Shown here one piece after another: positions 5,227-5,408 of a stretch of DNA of 5,408 bases. The DNA comes from Rhodospirillaceae bacterium (lineage in GTDB: Bacteria > Pseudomonadota > Alphaproteobacteria > SP197): assembly GCA_018700655.1 (NCBI GenBank), contig JABIUG010000386.1:1-5408 (forward strand), read 5' to 3'. The notes under the pieces are model-generated. The model made no database searches, was not told where the DNA came from, and saw nothing but the letters and a program-made list of their open reading frames with translations. Made by a program: the position numbers and the translations under genes. Position 1 is the first letter of the stretch. Every line of letters begins with the position of its first letter.

Positions 5227-5408
5227 ATGGCGCAGGCAGAACGGTTTCCGGTGCTTCAAAGCGATGTCGATGCCTTCTGGCGCGACGGTGCCGTGATGCT
5301 CAAGAGCGTCTTGAACGACCATTGGCTGAAAGAACTGGCCGATGGTGTGACTTCAAACATGGAGCAGCCGACCAAGCGCACGGTCGATTGGGTCAACAAC
5401 AAGGAAAC
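5227..5408 (+). CDS. Phytanoyl-CoA dioxygenase (PhyH)-like protein, N-terminal fragment (3' end outside window)
   Basis: Sixty complete codons are visible before the window ends. The pattern of an acidic residue, AFWRDGAVMLKSVLND, then HWLKELADGV and NMEQPT resembles the N-terminus of PhyH-family Fe(II)/2-oxoglutarate-dependent oxygenases, in which an FxxDGxVxLxxxL segment opens the fold. These cytoplasmic enzymes hydroxylate diverse small molecules or lipids. The iron-binding HxD...H residues and the 2-oxoglutarate-binding Arg would lie beyond the edge, so activity cannot be judged. The gene is transcribed away from the alcohol dehydrogenase from a shared 204-base region, so the two may be co-regulated. 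Family call is by recognition of the N-terminus only. Confidence 0.7.
   Translation, partial: MAQAERFPVLQSDVDAFWRDGAVMLKSVLNDHWLKELADGVTSNMEQPTKRTVDWVNNKE

Overview
This window looks like a chromosomal segment of a GC-rich Gram-negative bacterium, most likely an alphaproteobacterium. The assignment rests on the recognisable C-terminus of an AarF/UbiB-type kinase, GC-biased third codon positions, a Sec-type signal peptide, and the mix of a PhyH-family dioxygenase, a zinc alcohol dehydrogenase and an arginase-family hydrolase. No mobile element, CRISPR array, tRNA or rRNA was seen. The DNA is densely coding, with only three short gaps (about 85 to 205 bases).

Layout. Plus strand, 1-2857: the tail of an AarF/ABC1/UbiB-like kinase; a 132-base gap with a candidate extended -10 promoter; an exported PsiD-like member of the phosphatidylserine decarboxylase (PSD) superfamily; and an arginase/agmatinase-family ureohydrolase. 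Minus strand, 5022-2854: a zinc-dependent alcohol dehydrogenase followed by two tandem P-loop NTPases of the FlaR/'topology modulation' type. These three are tightly packed (16-base gap, then an ATGA overlap) and probably form one operon. The two convergent blocks meet at a four-base CTAG that supplies both stop codons. A 204-base divergent control region (5023-5226) separates the dehydrogenase from a plus-strand PhyH-like gene that runs off the right edge.

The most notable feature is the PSD-like gene. It reads as one 498-codon gene in one frame (373-1869), except that codon 334 is TAG. The stop sits at a variable position of the conserved segment before the YHxxH motif and replaces exactly one residue, with no shift or loss. 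The presumed catalytic Asp and His and the self-processing Gly-Gly-Ser are intact on either side. This is either a very young nonsense allele, a sequence error, or a recoded/suppressed stop. TAG also ends at least three genes here, so whole-genome reassignment is unlikely.

The second oddity is the ureohydrolase, in which the usual metal-binding His of GGDH is Gly, while the other metal ligands remain. How the genes work together is uncertain. A pyruvoyl-type decarboxylase next to a ureohydrolase recalls the arginine-agmatine-putrescine route, but the decarboxylase appears to be exported, so this is only a hypothesis.
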